DNA of 64,000 nt. It comes from Verrucomicrobiia bacterium. GTDB lineage: Bacteria; Verrucomicrobiota; Verrucomicrobiia; Opitutales; Cerasicoccaceae. The translations under genes and the position numbers were made by a program. Within the stretch, counting starts at the first letter, position 1; the number at the start of each line of letters is the position of its first letter. Below the pieces are notes generated by a model, which was given only the letters and a program-made list of their open reading frames with translations, did no database searches and had not been told where the DNA came from. Shown one piece after another: positions 38,850 through 48,533 of the stretch. The stretch is taken from NCBI GenBank assembly GCA_030432235.1, contig JAUIHT010000003.1, forward strand, positions 434,001 through 498,000, given 5' to 3'.

Positions 38850-39215
38850 ATGCCTGCCTGCGAATTAGGACCGGAAGACAAAAAGAAGTTCGTCAGTGAT
38901 GTCGGCCAACGCCTGGTGCGTGAGCACGGTAAGAAAAAGTACTACAAGCCCGCGCAGATACGGAAGGCTGCCCTCGATGGCGGCTATCAACCCGATTATG
39001 TCTGCTGGGCGTACTGCATGTACGCATCGCCGAGTGATTTTGCTGCGATCCATGAGGCTGCGGGTGAGGCCTGCGACTATGTGGCCATGAAGGCCGAGGT
39101 GCTGGCCAATTTGGCAAGTGGGGAGTCCTTCCTCGGCATCGATATCGACCTCTCGTGGTTAGAGTGGCCAGATATTGAATTGTCTTCGGTGTTTGACTGG
39201 TTTGACTTCTCGTAA
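38850..39215 (+). CDS. DUF6559-like protein
   Basis: This 121-residue protein is hydrophilic and helical, with REHGKKKYYKPAQIRKAAL then GGYQPDYVCWAYCMYASPSDF and GEACDYVAMKAEV. The wording resembles family DUF6559, again typical of immunity-gene neighbourhoods. The C-terminal third is acidic and Trp-rich (DLSWLEWPDIELSSVFDWFDF). It lies 85 bp after the DUF7079-like gene on the same strand. The family assignment is from memory of its core pattern and should be treated as probable. Confidence 0.5.
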   Translation: MPACELGPEDKKKFVSDVGQRLVREHGKKKYYKPAQIRKAALDGGYQPDYVCWAYCMYASPSDFAAIHEAAGEACDYVAMKAEVLANLASGESFLGIDIDLSWLEWPDIELSSVFDWFDFS

Positions 39216-39577
39216 CATGCCCCAACGCGCAGTTGCTTCTCTGTGGTAGGGACGCATCTCCGAGGCGTTCGGTTTCATTTTCCCATCAAGGCGCGTTCCT
39301 GCCCGAATGAGGCGTTTTTCGTCGAAGTGTTGCCGCTTCCTCAATCCCCTTGATTGCGCTCAAACTGCCCTATGCGTACATTTATCTGCTCTAGCTAGGC
39401 ATTAATATCGTCTCGATGGGTTTTAGCATTAACTCTATGTTTTTTATTATCTACTCGATTATTTATCTTATTAAATAACATAATATATCGATGTTACAAT
39501 AATTTTTATCTTGTTTCTAATATTACTTATCTAGATACTAATAAGTACTATAAAGTTAATATTATCACTCAACTGAG
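39216..39577. other. AT-rich non-coding gap
   Basis: About 360 bp without a gene. From about 39370 to 39570 the sequence is strikingly AT-rich (many TATTA, ATAAT and TTATT steps) against a GC-rich background. I see no inverted repeat or RNA gene. It may be a bent-DNA promoter region for the next gene or a remnant of acquired DNA. Confidence 0.45.
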
Positions 39578-40246
39578 ATGTCCACACTGGCGATAAAGGA
39601 CTTTCTTCCGCGCATGAACCGCTTTGCGGCGCATTGGGAGGAGGCCGAGACGGCGCTGGGGCAGCAAATCGTTGTCAGACCGGGGGATTGGACCCGCGCA
39701 GACCTCCTTCAACTGCGCGATGAGCTGGACGAAGACGCGGCGGCGCGGTCGGGGACCCGGGTGGGCGTGAAGGAAACCCGCACCGTGCTGGAGGCGGACC
39801 GCGATGCCCTGCTGGGCCGCCTGCTGGACTTCAACCGCAACGTACGCGCGCGGCTGCCGGATACGCCCTTTGCCCACAACCTCCCCAAGGCACGCACACG
39901 TACCCTCGCACCATGGCGTCACGAGAAGAGCTTGCGGGACATGGCCTCGCTCTGGGCGGACATCAACGCCGCGCAGGCCCCCGAGCCCTTTATTCTGTCA
40001 GCCGGATATTCTCTGGATGACTTCCGGAGCGACCTCGACGCCTTTACTGCCGCCATCGACACCTGGCGCAATATTCAGCAGGACCGCAAACTGGTCATCG
40101 CCGAGCGCGCACCCCGCCTCGACGAGGCCTACGCCCTCATGAAAGCCTACCGGCTGACCATCCACGCCCTCTTCGCCCCCGGCAGCGCCATCGTCAACAG
40201 CCTCCCCCGCCTCACCCCGAAGGCGAAACGGAAACAGAAGGCATGA
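39578..40246 (+). CDS. Helical hypothetical protein
   Basis: This 222-residue soluble protein is rich in Ala, Arg and Asp and predicted mostly helical (WTRADLLQLRDELDEDAAARSG, FNRNVRARLPDTPF, DDFRSDLDAFTAAIDTWRNIQQ). It ends in a very basic tail KAKRKQKA. Composition and length hint at a DNA-, RNA- or protein-binding helical bundle, but I cannot name the family. It stands alone, with the AT-rich gap before it and a palindrome cluster behind it. Confidence 0.65.
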   Translation: MSTLAIKDFLPRMNRFAAHWEEAETALGQQIVVRPGDWTRADLLQLRDELDEDAAARSGTRVGVKETRTVLEADRDALLGRLLDFNRNVRARLPDTPFAHNLPKARTRTLAPWRHEKSLRDMASLWADINAAQAPEPFILSAGYSLDDFRSDLDAFTAAIDTWRNIQQDRKLVIAERAPRLDEAYALMKAYRLTIHALFAPGSAIVNSLPRLTPKAKRKQKA

Positions 40247-40424
40247 ATGGGGCACGAAGGAGACACGGATAAGATAACCGATTCTCTACGGCGGAGGAGC
40301 TCAGAGATTATCTCTTCGGACATTAACAAGCCGGAGGGATGTGTATGGCCTGTCGCGGATGGACTTCTGCGAGCTCATTCGAGTCACGGGCAAAAAAAGC
40401 GTCAACGGCGCGGCCCCATCGTAG

Positions 40425-40605
40425 CCTAGGGCAACGCCCTAGGTATGCGTTGATAAAAAACATACGCAGGCTGAAGGCCTGCCACAACATGTCGCGACGA
40501 TGAAACATTGGAGCAGGCCTTCAGCCTGCATGTCTCGGGAGTCTCGGGAGCTATGGATTCCTGGGGCGTCGCCCCAGGCTACGTTGGTTCAGGCCTTTGG
40601 CCTGA
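40425..40605. repeat. BIME-like cluster of five palindromes next to lepA
   Basis: The cluster contains CCTAGGGC-aac-GCCCTAGG (40425-40443), GCAGGC-tgaag-GCCTGC (40466-40482), its inverse GCAGGC-cttca-GCCTGC (40513-40529), CCTGGGGC-gtc-GCCCCAGG (40560-40578) and TCAGGCC-ttt-GGCCTGA (40589-40605). Outer pairs continue identically as GGCTACG(T/A)TGG in inverse orientation. The bases before it (40247-40424) contain no supported gene. This may also end lepA transcription. Confidence 0.7.
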
Positions 40606-40611
40606 GGACAG

Positions 40612-42414
<1,803 letters not shown>

Positions 42415-42557
42415 GATTCAGAGCCGCGCACAGGGCACGGCGAAACGAAGCAGGGAATGCATCGTTGCCCCGTTTGGCAACTAAAAGCTGACGCACGACC
42501 TGAGGTGACGAAACCGATGATTCGTTGATCGTACACGCAACGCGTAGCGTATACGGC

Positions 42558-42595
42558 ATGGGCGCAGCCCATCTTTGTCCTGTGCGGACACGCAC
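42558..42595 (-). repeat. Stop-codon-associated two-hairpin repeat, copy D
   Basis: Read on the minus strand, the TAG stop of the coiled-coil gene is followed at once by GTGCG-TGTC-CGCAC (42595-42582), AGGACAAAG and hairpin ATGGGC-tgc-GCCCAT (42572-42558). The first hairpin has one base different from copies B and C. Confidence 0.8.
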
Positions 42596-43330
42596 CTAAT
42601 TTTGCAGGGCGGCCTCGCGTTCCTTCAGGGAGGCTTCGCGGTCGTGCAGCTCTTCGCTGAGCTGCTCCAGCTCTGTCTGCAGGACTTCCTGCTTCTGCGC
42701 CTTGTCGAAGAGGCTGGTTTCGCTCATTTCCAGGAAGCGCTCGCGCTCCTCCAGAATCTTGTGCGCCTCGAGGATGGGCTTCTTCAATTCGTTGGCCAAC
42801 TGCTGCAGCCCTTTGACCTCGGACTTGAGCGCCTCCAGCTCCTTGTGCATGGCATTGAGTTGCGACTGCACGGCGGCGGGAGTGGCCTCCACTTCCGGCT
42901 CTTCGCCAGCCTTGTCTTTTTCGTCCTTCTTGCCCTTTTCTTCCGCCTTGGACTCGTCCTTCTTGGCGGCTTTTTCTTTGTCTTCTTCCTGGTTACGCTC
43001 CTCCTCTTCGCGAGCTTCCTCCTTGGCGGGCAAATCCTGGGCGGTCTTCTCCGCCCCGGCCGGGACACGCACCTGAAGGTTGTCAAAACGCGAAGACACG
43101 ACCTTGAATCGCGCGCCCTCGTTCTTCTGGAACGGGATCCATTCGGGCTCTTCTTCGTCGGCCTTGCTTTCGTGCAGCACGGCCACCAGGGCTACGGGGT
43201 GCTGGTCTTTGATTTTGCCGACATCGGGGAGTGCCATCAGGTTGTCGAGCACCTCGCCGTCTATGGCAACCCACCAAGAGTCGGACACATCATTATTGAG
43301 CATCCACTTTTGCAACTCGTTTAGCGTCAT
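42596..43330 (-). CDS. Coiled-coil protein with a shared WWVxIDG N-terminal domain
   Basis: The 244-residue protein begins with a compact domain of about 68 residues (ELQKWMLNNDVSDSWWVAID, then G) that aligns without gaps to the start of the protein at 59783-60499 (25 of 64 identical by my count). A highly charged Glu/Lys linker follows (about 100-155, EEEERNQEEDKEKAAKKDE). The rest is a long coiled-coil with heptad Leu (about 165-244, QLNAMHKELEALKSEVKGLQ). There is no signal peptide or membrane helix. Domain sharing suggests a protein-interaction module; function is unknown. Confidence 0.7.
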   Translation of the reverse strand: MTLNELQKWMLNNDVSDSWWVAIDGEVLDNLMALPDVGKIKDQHPVALVAVLHESKADEEEPEWIPFQKNEGARFKVVSSRFDNLQVRVPAGAEKTAQDLPAKEEAREEEERNQEEDKEKAAKKDESKAEEKGKKDEKDKAGEEPEVEATPAAVQSQLNAMHKELEALKSEVKGLQQLANELKKPILEAHKILEERERFLEMSETSLFDKAQKQEVLQTELEQLSEELHDREASLKEREAALQN

Positions 43331-43496
43331 TCTTGTCAGGGGGTAGAGAGGAAGTTTCGGCGCAGTAGTTGGGAACTAAAAGGCAATCCGTATTAGGGCC
43401 GGAGGCAAGAGGAAAAAAGCCTCCTTAAAACGATCCAATAACTTTCACTAAGTATCGCTTTGCCAGCATGTAGTGACTGATGCTAGCTGTCCGTCA

Positions 43497-44522
43497 ATGG
43501 CGAGTCGCGTCGACACACTGATTGCAGGCCAGGGCCTGGCCGGAAGCCTGCTGGCCTGGCAGCTCCTGCAGCGGGGCGAATCGGTGCTGGTGGTCGACGA
43601 CCAAGGCCCGGCAGCAGCCTCGCGCGTGGCGGCCGGGATGATCAATCCCCTGGCGGGCCGCCGTCTGGCACTCTATCCGAATACCGCCCTCTATCTGGAG
43701 GAGGCCTACGCCACCTACGCAGAGCTCGCCGAGGCCTTCGGGAAACCGTTCTTTTTTCCTGTGCCCATCCATCGGTACTTTCAGAACGAGGCCGAACAAA
43801 CACGCCACGAAGAGCGCCGGCAAGACCCGGAATTCGCCCCGTACTTGGGCGAACAGCTCGACGGCGGCTTCGTCACCCTCGGCGGCGGCTGGGTGGACGT
43901 ACCCGCCCTGCTTAAGTCCATACGCGACTGGCTGAGCACCGCAGGCTATCTGCGGAAGGCCACCATCGACTACAACGAGTTGCAGGTGAGTGCGGACAGC
44001 GTGCTCTGGGGCGACGTCGAGGCGCAGCGGGTGATTTTCTGCGAAGGCTGGCGTGGCGCGCGCAACCCATGGTTCGACTGGCTGCCCTGGGATCCGGTCA
44101 AGGGCGAGATACTGAGCGTGCAGGGAGACGCCCTGCAGCGCGATCGCATCCTCAACCGCGGCAAATGGCTGGTCCCCGGACCGGAGAACAGCTTTCGGGC
44201 CGGCGCCACCTATGATCGGGAAGCCTTCGACGACCTTCCCACCGAGGCCGGCAACGCGGAAATCCTGGCAGGCCTGCGCGTTTTGTTACCCGGGGAAACG
44301 CTCCAGATAACGGACCGTCAGGCAGGCGTACGACCCGGGACACGTACCCAACATCCCTTTCTCGGACGGCATCCGGGGTATAATCCTCTGGCAATCCTTA
44401 ATGGATTTGGCTCAAAAGGAACCTTGCTTATTCCTCGCCTCGCGAAATTATTTTGCGATCATCTATCTAAAGGCTATTCCTTACCGTCCAACATGGACGT
44501 TCGGGCTCTATGGAAAAGCTGA
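43497..44522 (+). CDS. FAD-dependent oxidoreductase (DAO family), possible tRNA-modification partner
   Basis: The 341-residue protein has an N-terminal FAD site (LIAGQGLAGSLLAWQLLQRG), the DAO core with SRVAAGMINPLAGRRLALYP, and a C-terminal GxRPGTRTQHPFLG region that contacts the flavin. It overlaps the next gene by 13 bp. That gene encodes an MnmM-type methyltransferase. In gamma-proteobacteria, MnmC fuses a methyltransferase with a DAO-family oxidase that trims carboxymethylaminomethyl-uridine. This pair may be the split equivalent; that is inference. A GTG start at 43473 is also possible. Confidence 0.82.
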   Translation: MASRVDTLIAGQGLAGSLLAWQLLQRGESVLVVDDQGPAAASRVAAGMINPLAGRRLALYPNTALYLEEAYATYAELAEAFGKPFFFPVPIHRYFQNEAEQTRHEERRQDPEFAPYLGEQLDGGFVTLGGGWVDVPALLKSIRDWLSTAGYLRKATIDYNELQVSADSVLWGDVEAQRVIFCEGWRGARNPWFDWLPWDPVKGEILSVQGDALQRDRILNRGKWLVPGPENSFRAGATYDREAFDDLPTEAGNAEILAGLRVLLPGETLQITDRQAGVRPGTRTQHPFLGRHPGYNPLAILNGFGSKGTLLIPRLAKLFCDHLSKGYSLPSNMDVRALWKS

Positions 44523-45103
44523 CCGCACCATCTCAAAAATCAATCACGGACAAGGCCCAGTGGCATATCGCCGCCGTGCTGTCACCCGGTGATCGCGCCA
44601 TCGATGCCACTGTCGGCAACGGTAACGACACCTTTTTCCTGGCTGACAACGTCGGTCCGGAGGGCCGCGTTATCGGCCTGGACATTCAGGAGCTCGCCCT
44701 GCACCGCGCTACCGTCGTCCTGGGCGAGGCTCAACTGCTGCACCGCGTCCGCCTGCTGCAGCGCAGCCATCACCGGCTGGCAGACTGGGTCCCGACGGAC
44801 TGGGTGGGGCGCGTGCGCGGCATCATGTTCAACCTCGGTTACCTGCCACGTGGCGACAAGAGCATCATCACCCGGGCCGAGACCACCATCCCCGCGCTCG
44901 ACAGCGCGCTGGAGTTGCTCGCCCCGGGCGGACGCATCACCATCATCGCCTACCCCGGGCATTCCGGCGGTGACGAGGAGGCCGATGCCATCCGCGAATG
45001 GGTCCGTGGGCTCTCCCTGCTGGCTTTTGAAGTGGAGTTAATCCTGTCCGACACCCCCGGCGACGACGCGCCGGAGCTATTTGTAGTCACCCGCCTGAGC
45101 TAA
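44510..45103 (+). CDS. MnmM/YtqB-family tRNA methyltransferase
   Basis: The 197-residue class I SAM-dependent methyltransferase has the motif VDATVGNGNDTFFLADNVG and VIGLDIQ (SAM binding), and the family signature FNLGYLPRGDKSIITRAETT followed by PALDSAL. YtqB, now known as MnmM, methylates the aminomethyl group of nm5(s2)U34 in tRNAs. The final strands AYPGHSGGDEEADAI match too. The start overlaps the preceding oxidase gene, so both products are made together. Ribosomal RNA was the older guess for this family. Confidence 0.82.
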   Translation: MEKLTAPSQKSITDKAQWHIAAVLSPGDRAIDATVGNGNDTFFLADNVGPEGRVIGLDIQELALHRATVVLGEAQLLHRVRLLQRSHHRLADWVPTDWVGRVRGIMFNLGYLPRGDKSIITRAETTIPALDSALELLAPGGRITIIAYPGHSGGDEEADAIREWVRGLSLLAFEVELILSDTPGDDAPELFVVTRLS

Positions 45104-45149
45104 GCGACCCGCACCCTAGTAACGCAGCCAACCATATTCCAACGACATC

Positions 45150-45806
45150 ATGCACTTCATGCCATTTCCCAAAAAAGTCATCCTCGCGCTCGCCCTGACC
45201 TGCGCCGCCTCATCCCTTCTCGCAGAGGAATACCCGTTCACAGAGGCCATCGCCAACGCCACCGTGCTCTCCAAGGGCCCGCGCCCGGGCGATCGGGGAA
45301 AGCTTTACTTTAATGTGCAGGGCGACACCTCCGCCAACTTCGCCAGCTTTGCCGTGGCGGACTTCACCATCCGGACCCTCGGCAAAATAGAAGTCACGGA
45401 CATCAAGGTACGGCTCTCTCAAAGCAACAGCCAGTTCTCCGTCGGAGGCGGCGTGGAATTCTGGCTGAGCACGGACACGACAAGCAGTATCGAGCCCGGC
45501 TCCGTACTCGCCTATGACTTTCTGGATACGCCGGGCGGCCTGGCCAGGCAACTGCCCCAGGCTTTGTATCTGGGCAAGGGCGTCTACACAAAGCAGGAAA
45601 ACGGAGTCCCCGACACCTTCTCCTTTACCCCGAAAGCGGGCGAAAACGAAGAGGCCTTTGCTCAGCTCGCGTCGGTAGCTATGACCGGTGAGACGCTACG
45701 CCTCATCGTCACGGCCAAAGATGCGACAACGGCCGCCACCTGGGCCGGTGAACAGCATCTTGAGTACTCCGGACCGGAGCTGTCATTCACCTACACCGCC
45801 GAGTAA
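45150..45806 (+). CDS. Secreted beta-rich hypothetical protein
   Basis: The 218-residue protein has a signal peptide (hydrophobic at about 10-24, cleavage after SLLAEE). A beta-sandwich-like mature part follows (KLYFNVQGDTSANFASFAVA, DIKVRLSQSNSQFS, VEFWLSTDT). The pattern recalls PEP-CTERM-type surface proteins but there is no sorting tail. I do not know a family. An internal ATG at 45159 is an alternative start. The 3' end may overlap a short gene on the opposite strand. Confidence 0.6.
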   Translation: MHFMPFPKKVILALALTCAASSLLAEEYPFTEAIANATVLSKGPRPGDRGKLYFNVQGDTSANFASFAVADFTIRTLGKIEVTDIKVRLSQSNSQFSVGGGVEFWLSTDTTSSIEPGSVLAYDFLDTPGGLARQLPQALYLGKGVYTKQENGVPDTFSFTPKAGENEEAFAQLASVAMTGETLRLIVTAKDATTAATWAGEQHLEYSGPELSFTYTAE

Positions 45807-46001
45807 CGGCACACCCGCTGGAGCGGGTCCGGTCTCACTCTGCCCCGAGCCAGACGGCTGGTACGGGCAGGAGCTCCCCAGAATGCCGTTGATCAGGCAA
45901 ACCCGATCTCCCTGGGTCGCCGAACGGTACCCGGCAAAGAGCATGGCTGCGGCCAGAAGAGCCAAGGGCAGCGCGCGTCGCACTTTTTGCTTCATATTCA
46001 A
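45783..46001 (-). CDS. Possible small secreted or membrane peptide
   Basis: This 72-codon reading frame has a hydrophobic N-terminal segment (RALPLALLAAAMLFAGYRSA) and a short Cys-containing mature region (CLINGILGSSC) ending in Pro- and Gly-rich sequence. It runs into the end of the gene at 45150-45806 on the other strand. No clear ribosome-binding site stands before it. The start could also be at 45995. It may be real, but support is limited to the signal-like start. Confidence 0.35.
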   Translation of the reverse strand: MNMKQKVRRALPLALLAAAMLFAGYRSATQGDRVCLINGILGSSCPYQPSGSGQSETGPAPAGVPLLGGVGE

Positions 46002-46065
46002 ATAAGACGCCTAAAATGAAATAAACTTCCAAAGTTTTTCTATAGGAGGCATAGAGAAGCTACCT

Positions 46066-47013
46066 ATGGTCGGATTCGATACCATATTTGCCGCCGTACT
46101 CCCGGTCTTCGCCCTTGTCCTGGTCGGATGGTGCATGCGTCGTATTGGCGGCCTGACCCCGGAGGGTGAACAGAACCTGATGCGGCTAGTGGTCAACCTG
46201 CTCTATCCCTGCTTCATCTATGCCTTCGTACTGGGTAATCTACAGCTCAAATCCCCCGGTTTGTTGTTGGAAGCCGGCTTAACGGGCTTCCTGACCGTGG
46301 CGCTGGGGTGCTTGACCTGCTACTGGCTCGCCCCGCTCTTTCGAAAGCGCGATCAGGCGACCCGGCGTACCTTCAGCGTGGCAGCCGGCCTGCACAACTT
46401 CGGCTACATCGCCATCCCCGTCGCTCAAATCATCTTCGAGAACAACGAAATCATCGGCGTCATGCTGGTGGTCAATACCGGCGTGGACTTAGCCATCTGG
46501 ACGGTGTGTGTCATGGTCATCTCAGGGGGATTCGACCGCAAAGCGCTACGGCGTGCCTTCAATCCACCGGTCATCGCACTCATCAGCGCGGCCATCCTGA
46601 ACTTCCTCGACGCCGAGCTGTGGCTGCCCGGCTTTTTCCTGACTTCCATTAGCATGCTCGCTCCCTGTGCCATTCCGGTAGGCCTGATCATGATAGGCAC
46701 GGCCTTCTACGGTCTCACCGGGCAGATAGGCGGCAAGGGCACGTGGAGCAACGCGCTCGGCACCATGACTTTACGACAGGGCCTCCTGCCGCTGTTGATT
46801 CTTATTGCAGTGAAAGTCCTCCCGCTGGCCCCGGATATAAAAAACGTGCTGATCATCCATGCGGCCATGCCTGCTGCGGTTTTTCCCATCGTTCTGGCCA
46901 AGTTCTACGGCGGAGACACCGTCACGGCCATCCAATGTATCGTTCCCAGCGCCCTGGCGGGCTTCATCACCATCCCGCTCTGGGTGCAGTTCGGCCTCTG
47001 GTGGGTAGGGTGA
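46066..47013 (+). CDS. AEC-family transporter
   Basis: This 315-residue membrane protein of about ten helices belongs to the auxin efflux carrier/AEC superfamily. The sequence ALVLVGWCMRRIGGLTPEGE and NLMRLVVNLLYPCFIYAFV and the mid-protein repeat LHNFGYIAIPVAQIIFENNE are typical, as is ALVIHAAMPAAVFPIVLAKF in similar form near the end (HAAMPAAVFPIVLAKFYGGD). Such carriers export small organic acids or metabolites; the substrate cannot be deduced. It runs into the sigma-factor gene 101 bp later on the same strand. Confidence 0.85.
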   Translation: MVGFDTIFAAVLPVFALVLVGWCMRRIGGLTPEGEQNLMRLVVNLLYPCFIYAFVLGNLQLKSPGLLLEAGLTGFLTVALGCLTCYWLAPLFRKRDQATRRTFSVAAGLHNFGYIAIPVAQIIFENNEIIGVMLVVNTGVDLAIWTVCVMVISGGFDRKALRRAFNPPVIALISAAILNFLDAELWLPGFFLTSISMLAPCAIPVGLIMIGTAFYGLTGQIGGKGTWSNALGTMTLRQGLLPLLILIAVKVLPLAPDIKNVLIIHAAMPAAVFPIVLAKFYGGDTVTAIQCIVPSALAGFITIPLWVQFGLWWVG

Positions 47014-47114
47014 ATCGAAGAATTTGCCGATTCGCCTTGAAAAAGTGGGCAATGATCCGATATTATTGGAACAATTGTTTGAATCGGGGGTTCATACCCT
47101 CGAACTACACCGCC

Positions 47115-47717
47115 ATGACCCCAAAGAATCAACAAGCTGCTGACGACCAGGTGCTCGTGGAACGTTACCGTGAGGGCGACGCCGCCGCTTTCGACGAAAT
47201 GGTCACCCTGTACTGGGATCGTATCTTTTCACGCGCCTTCAAGCTCCTGAACAACCGTGAAGACGCCGAGGAAGTCACGCAGGACACTTTTATCCGCGCC
47301 CGCAAGGGGCTCGAAAACTTCCGTGGTGAGGCCGCTTTTTCGACCTGGCTGTACCAGATAGCGACCAACCTGGCCCGCAACAAGTACTGGTACTGGTGGC
47401 GTCGCAAGCGCGGAGCCTCCGTCTCGCTCGACCAGTCACTGGCCGAGGATTCCACCCTGACCTTGAGCGACCTGCTCCCGGCCGAGGGCGAAACCCCCGG
47501 TGAGGCCACCGTCACCCAGGAATTTATCGACCGCGTAGGCTCCTGCATGGATCAGCTATCGCCCAAGCACCGGGAGATCCTCGTCCTGCGTAACGTCAAA
47601 GACTTATCCTACGAAGAAATCGCCGACGAGCTGGATATCAGCGTCGGCACGGTCAAGAGTCGCATCGCCCGTGCGCGGGACAGCCTGCGGGCGGAGCTTG
47701 GCAGTGATTTCCAATGA
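47115..47717 (+). CDS. ECF-type RNA polymerase sigma factor
   Basis: This 200-residue sigma-70 family protein has region 2 at about 15-90 (LVERYREGDAAAFDEMVTLY, AEEVTQDTFIRARKGLENF, FSTWLYQIATNLARNKYW). Region 4 is at about 140-190 (MDQLSPKHREILVLRNVKDL, YEEIADELDISVGTVKSRIA). No region 3 or regulatory extension is present. It overlaps the following anti-sigma-like gene by 4 bp. A perfect palindrome AACAATTGTT (47070-47079) with GGAAC before it may be part of an autoregulated promoter. The regulated genes cannot be named. Confidence 0.92.
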   Translation: MTPKNQQAADDQVLVERYREGDAAAFDEMVTLYWDRIFSRAFKLLNNREDAEEVTQDTFIRARKGLENFRGEAAFSTWLYQIATNLARNKYWYWWRRKRGASVSLDQSLAEDSTLTLSDLLPAEGETPGEATVTQEFIDRVGSCMDQLSPKHREILVLRNVKDLSYEEIADELDISVGTVKSRIARARDSLRAELGSDFQ

Positions 47718-48487
47718 CGGACAGCCGCTTTGAGAAGCTGATAAACCTTTACCTCGATAAGGAAATAACGCCTAGCGAGTTGAGCGACTTGAAGGCGGAA
47801 ATTGCTCATAACCTGGTGCGCCGCCAGAAGTTCGAGCGCATGTGCCGGGTACATTCGGCATCGCGCAAGGCGCTGATCGACCACTCGTCCAAGAGCGGCG
47901 TGAGTAAATTCCTCAAGGAAGAGGTTTCCACCGTGCAGAGCCGCCGTGGCCGCTCCTCGCGCATCCGCCGCGCCGGCACCGAGGAGGAGGTCCAGAAGCA
48001 CGCCCGCGTGGTGCTGTGGCGTGGCACCCTAGCCTTCGTGGCAATCGTCATTTGTACCGGTCTGGCCACCGCCTTCTTTATCGACCAGACGAATCGCATT
48101 TATCACGAGCGTAAAACCGCCGAGGAGAACGACGAACGCACCCTCGACATGATCGCGCTGCAGGAGGGACTCGCCCAACTAGGCCAGAGGGATCAGTTTA
48201 TTCTGGCCAGCCTCCCGGCCAAACAAAATGGCGCCATCACGCAATTTTACGTCCTTCGCTGGGAAACCGCATCCAGCCCCTCTTTTGAAGATGCCCCCTC
48301 CGGCGGACAGTGGGCCATTCTCGAGCTAACCAAGGCTCTGCCGCCCACCGAGGCCTATTTGCTCGAACACCAATTGCAGCAGTGCGCCGGCCTGCTACCC
48401 GGTACCTCGGCGCCAGCGGCCATCCCAGCCCCGCACTCACCCGTTATTCTCACGGGTGGGGAGCTTACCATCGTCGAAAGCAACTAA
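47714..48487 (+). CDS. Single-pass membrane anti-sigma-like protein
   Basis: The 257-residue protein has a cytosolic N-terminal domain of about 95 residues beginning RFEKLINLYLDKEITPSELS, which resembles the start of zinc-less anti-sigma domains. It then has a membrane helix at about 105-127 (LAFVAIVICTGLATAFFIDQ) and an exported C-terminal domain of about 130 residues. There is no HxxxCxxC zinc motif. The ATGA overlap with the sigma gene argues that it controls it. The exported part may sense an envelope signal. Confidence 0.72.
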   Translation: MTDSRFEKLINLYLDKEITPSELSDLKAEIAHNLVRRQKFERMCRVHSASRKALIDHSSKSGVSKFLKEEVSTVQSRRGRSSRIRRAGTEEEVQKHARVVLWRGTLAFVAIVICTGLATAFFIDQTNRIYHERKTAEENDERTLDMIALQEGLAQLGQRDQFILASLPAKQNGAITQFYVLRWETASSPSFEDAPSGGQWAILELTKALPPTEAYLLEHQLQQCAGLLPGTSAPAAIPAPHSPVILTGGELTIVESN

Positions 48488-48527
48488 GTGCGTGGCCGCA
48501 CAGGACAATGATGGGGCATAGCCCCAT
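48488..48527 (+). repeat. Stop-codon-associated two-hairpin repeat, copy E
   Basis: Directly after the TAA stop of the anti-sigma-like gene come GTGCG-TGGC-CGCAC, AGGACAATG and hairpin ATGGGGC-ata-GCCCCAT (48511-48527). This is the plus-strand copy; the convergent pdhC gene ends 6 bases later. Confidence 0.8.
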
Positions 48528-48533
48528 GTCGCA

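Noticed and set aside
43402-43425. Terminator-like hairpin GGAGGC...GCCTCC followed by TTAAAA
   Set aside because: No plus-strand gene ends before it and it lies in front of the oxidase gene; a regulatory role is possible but unsupported.
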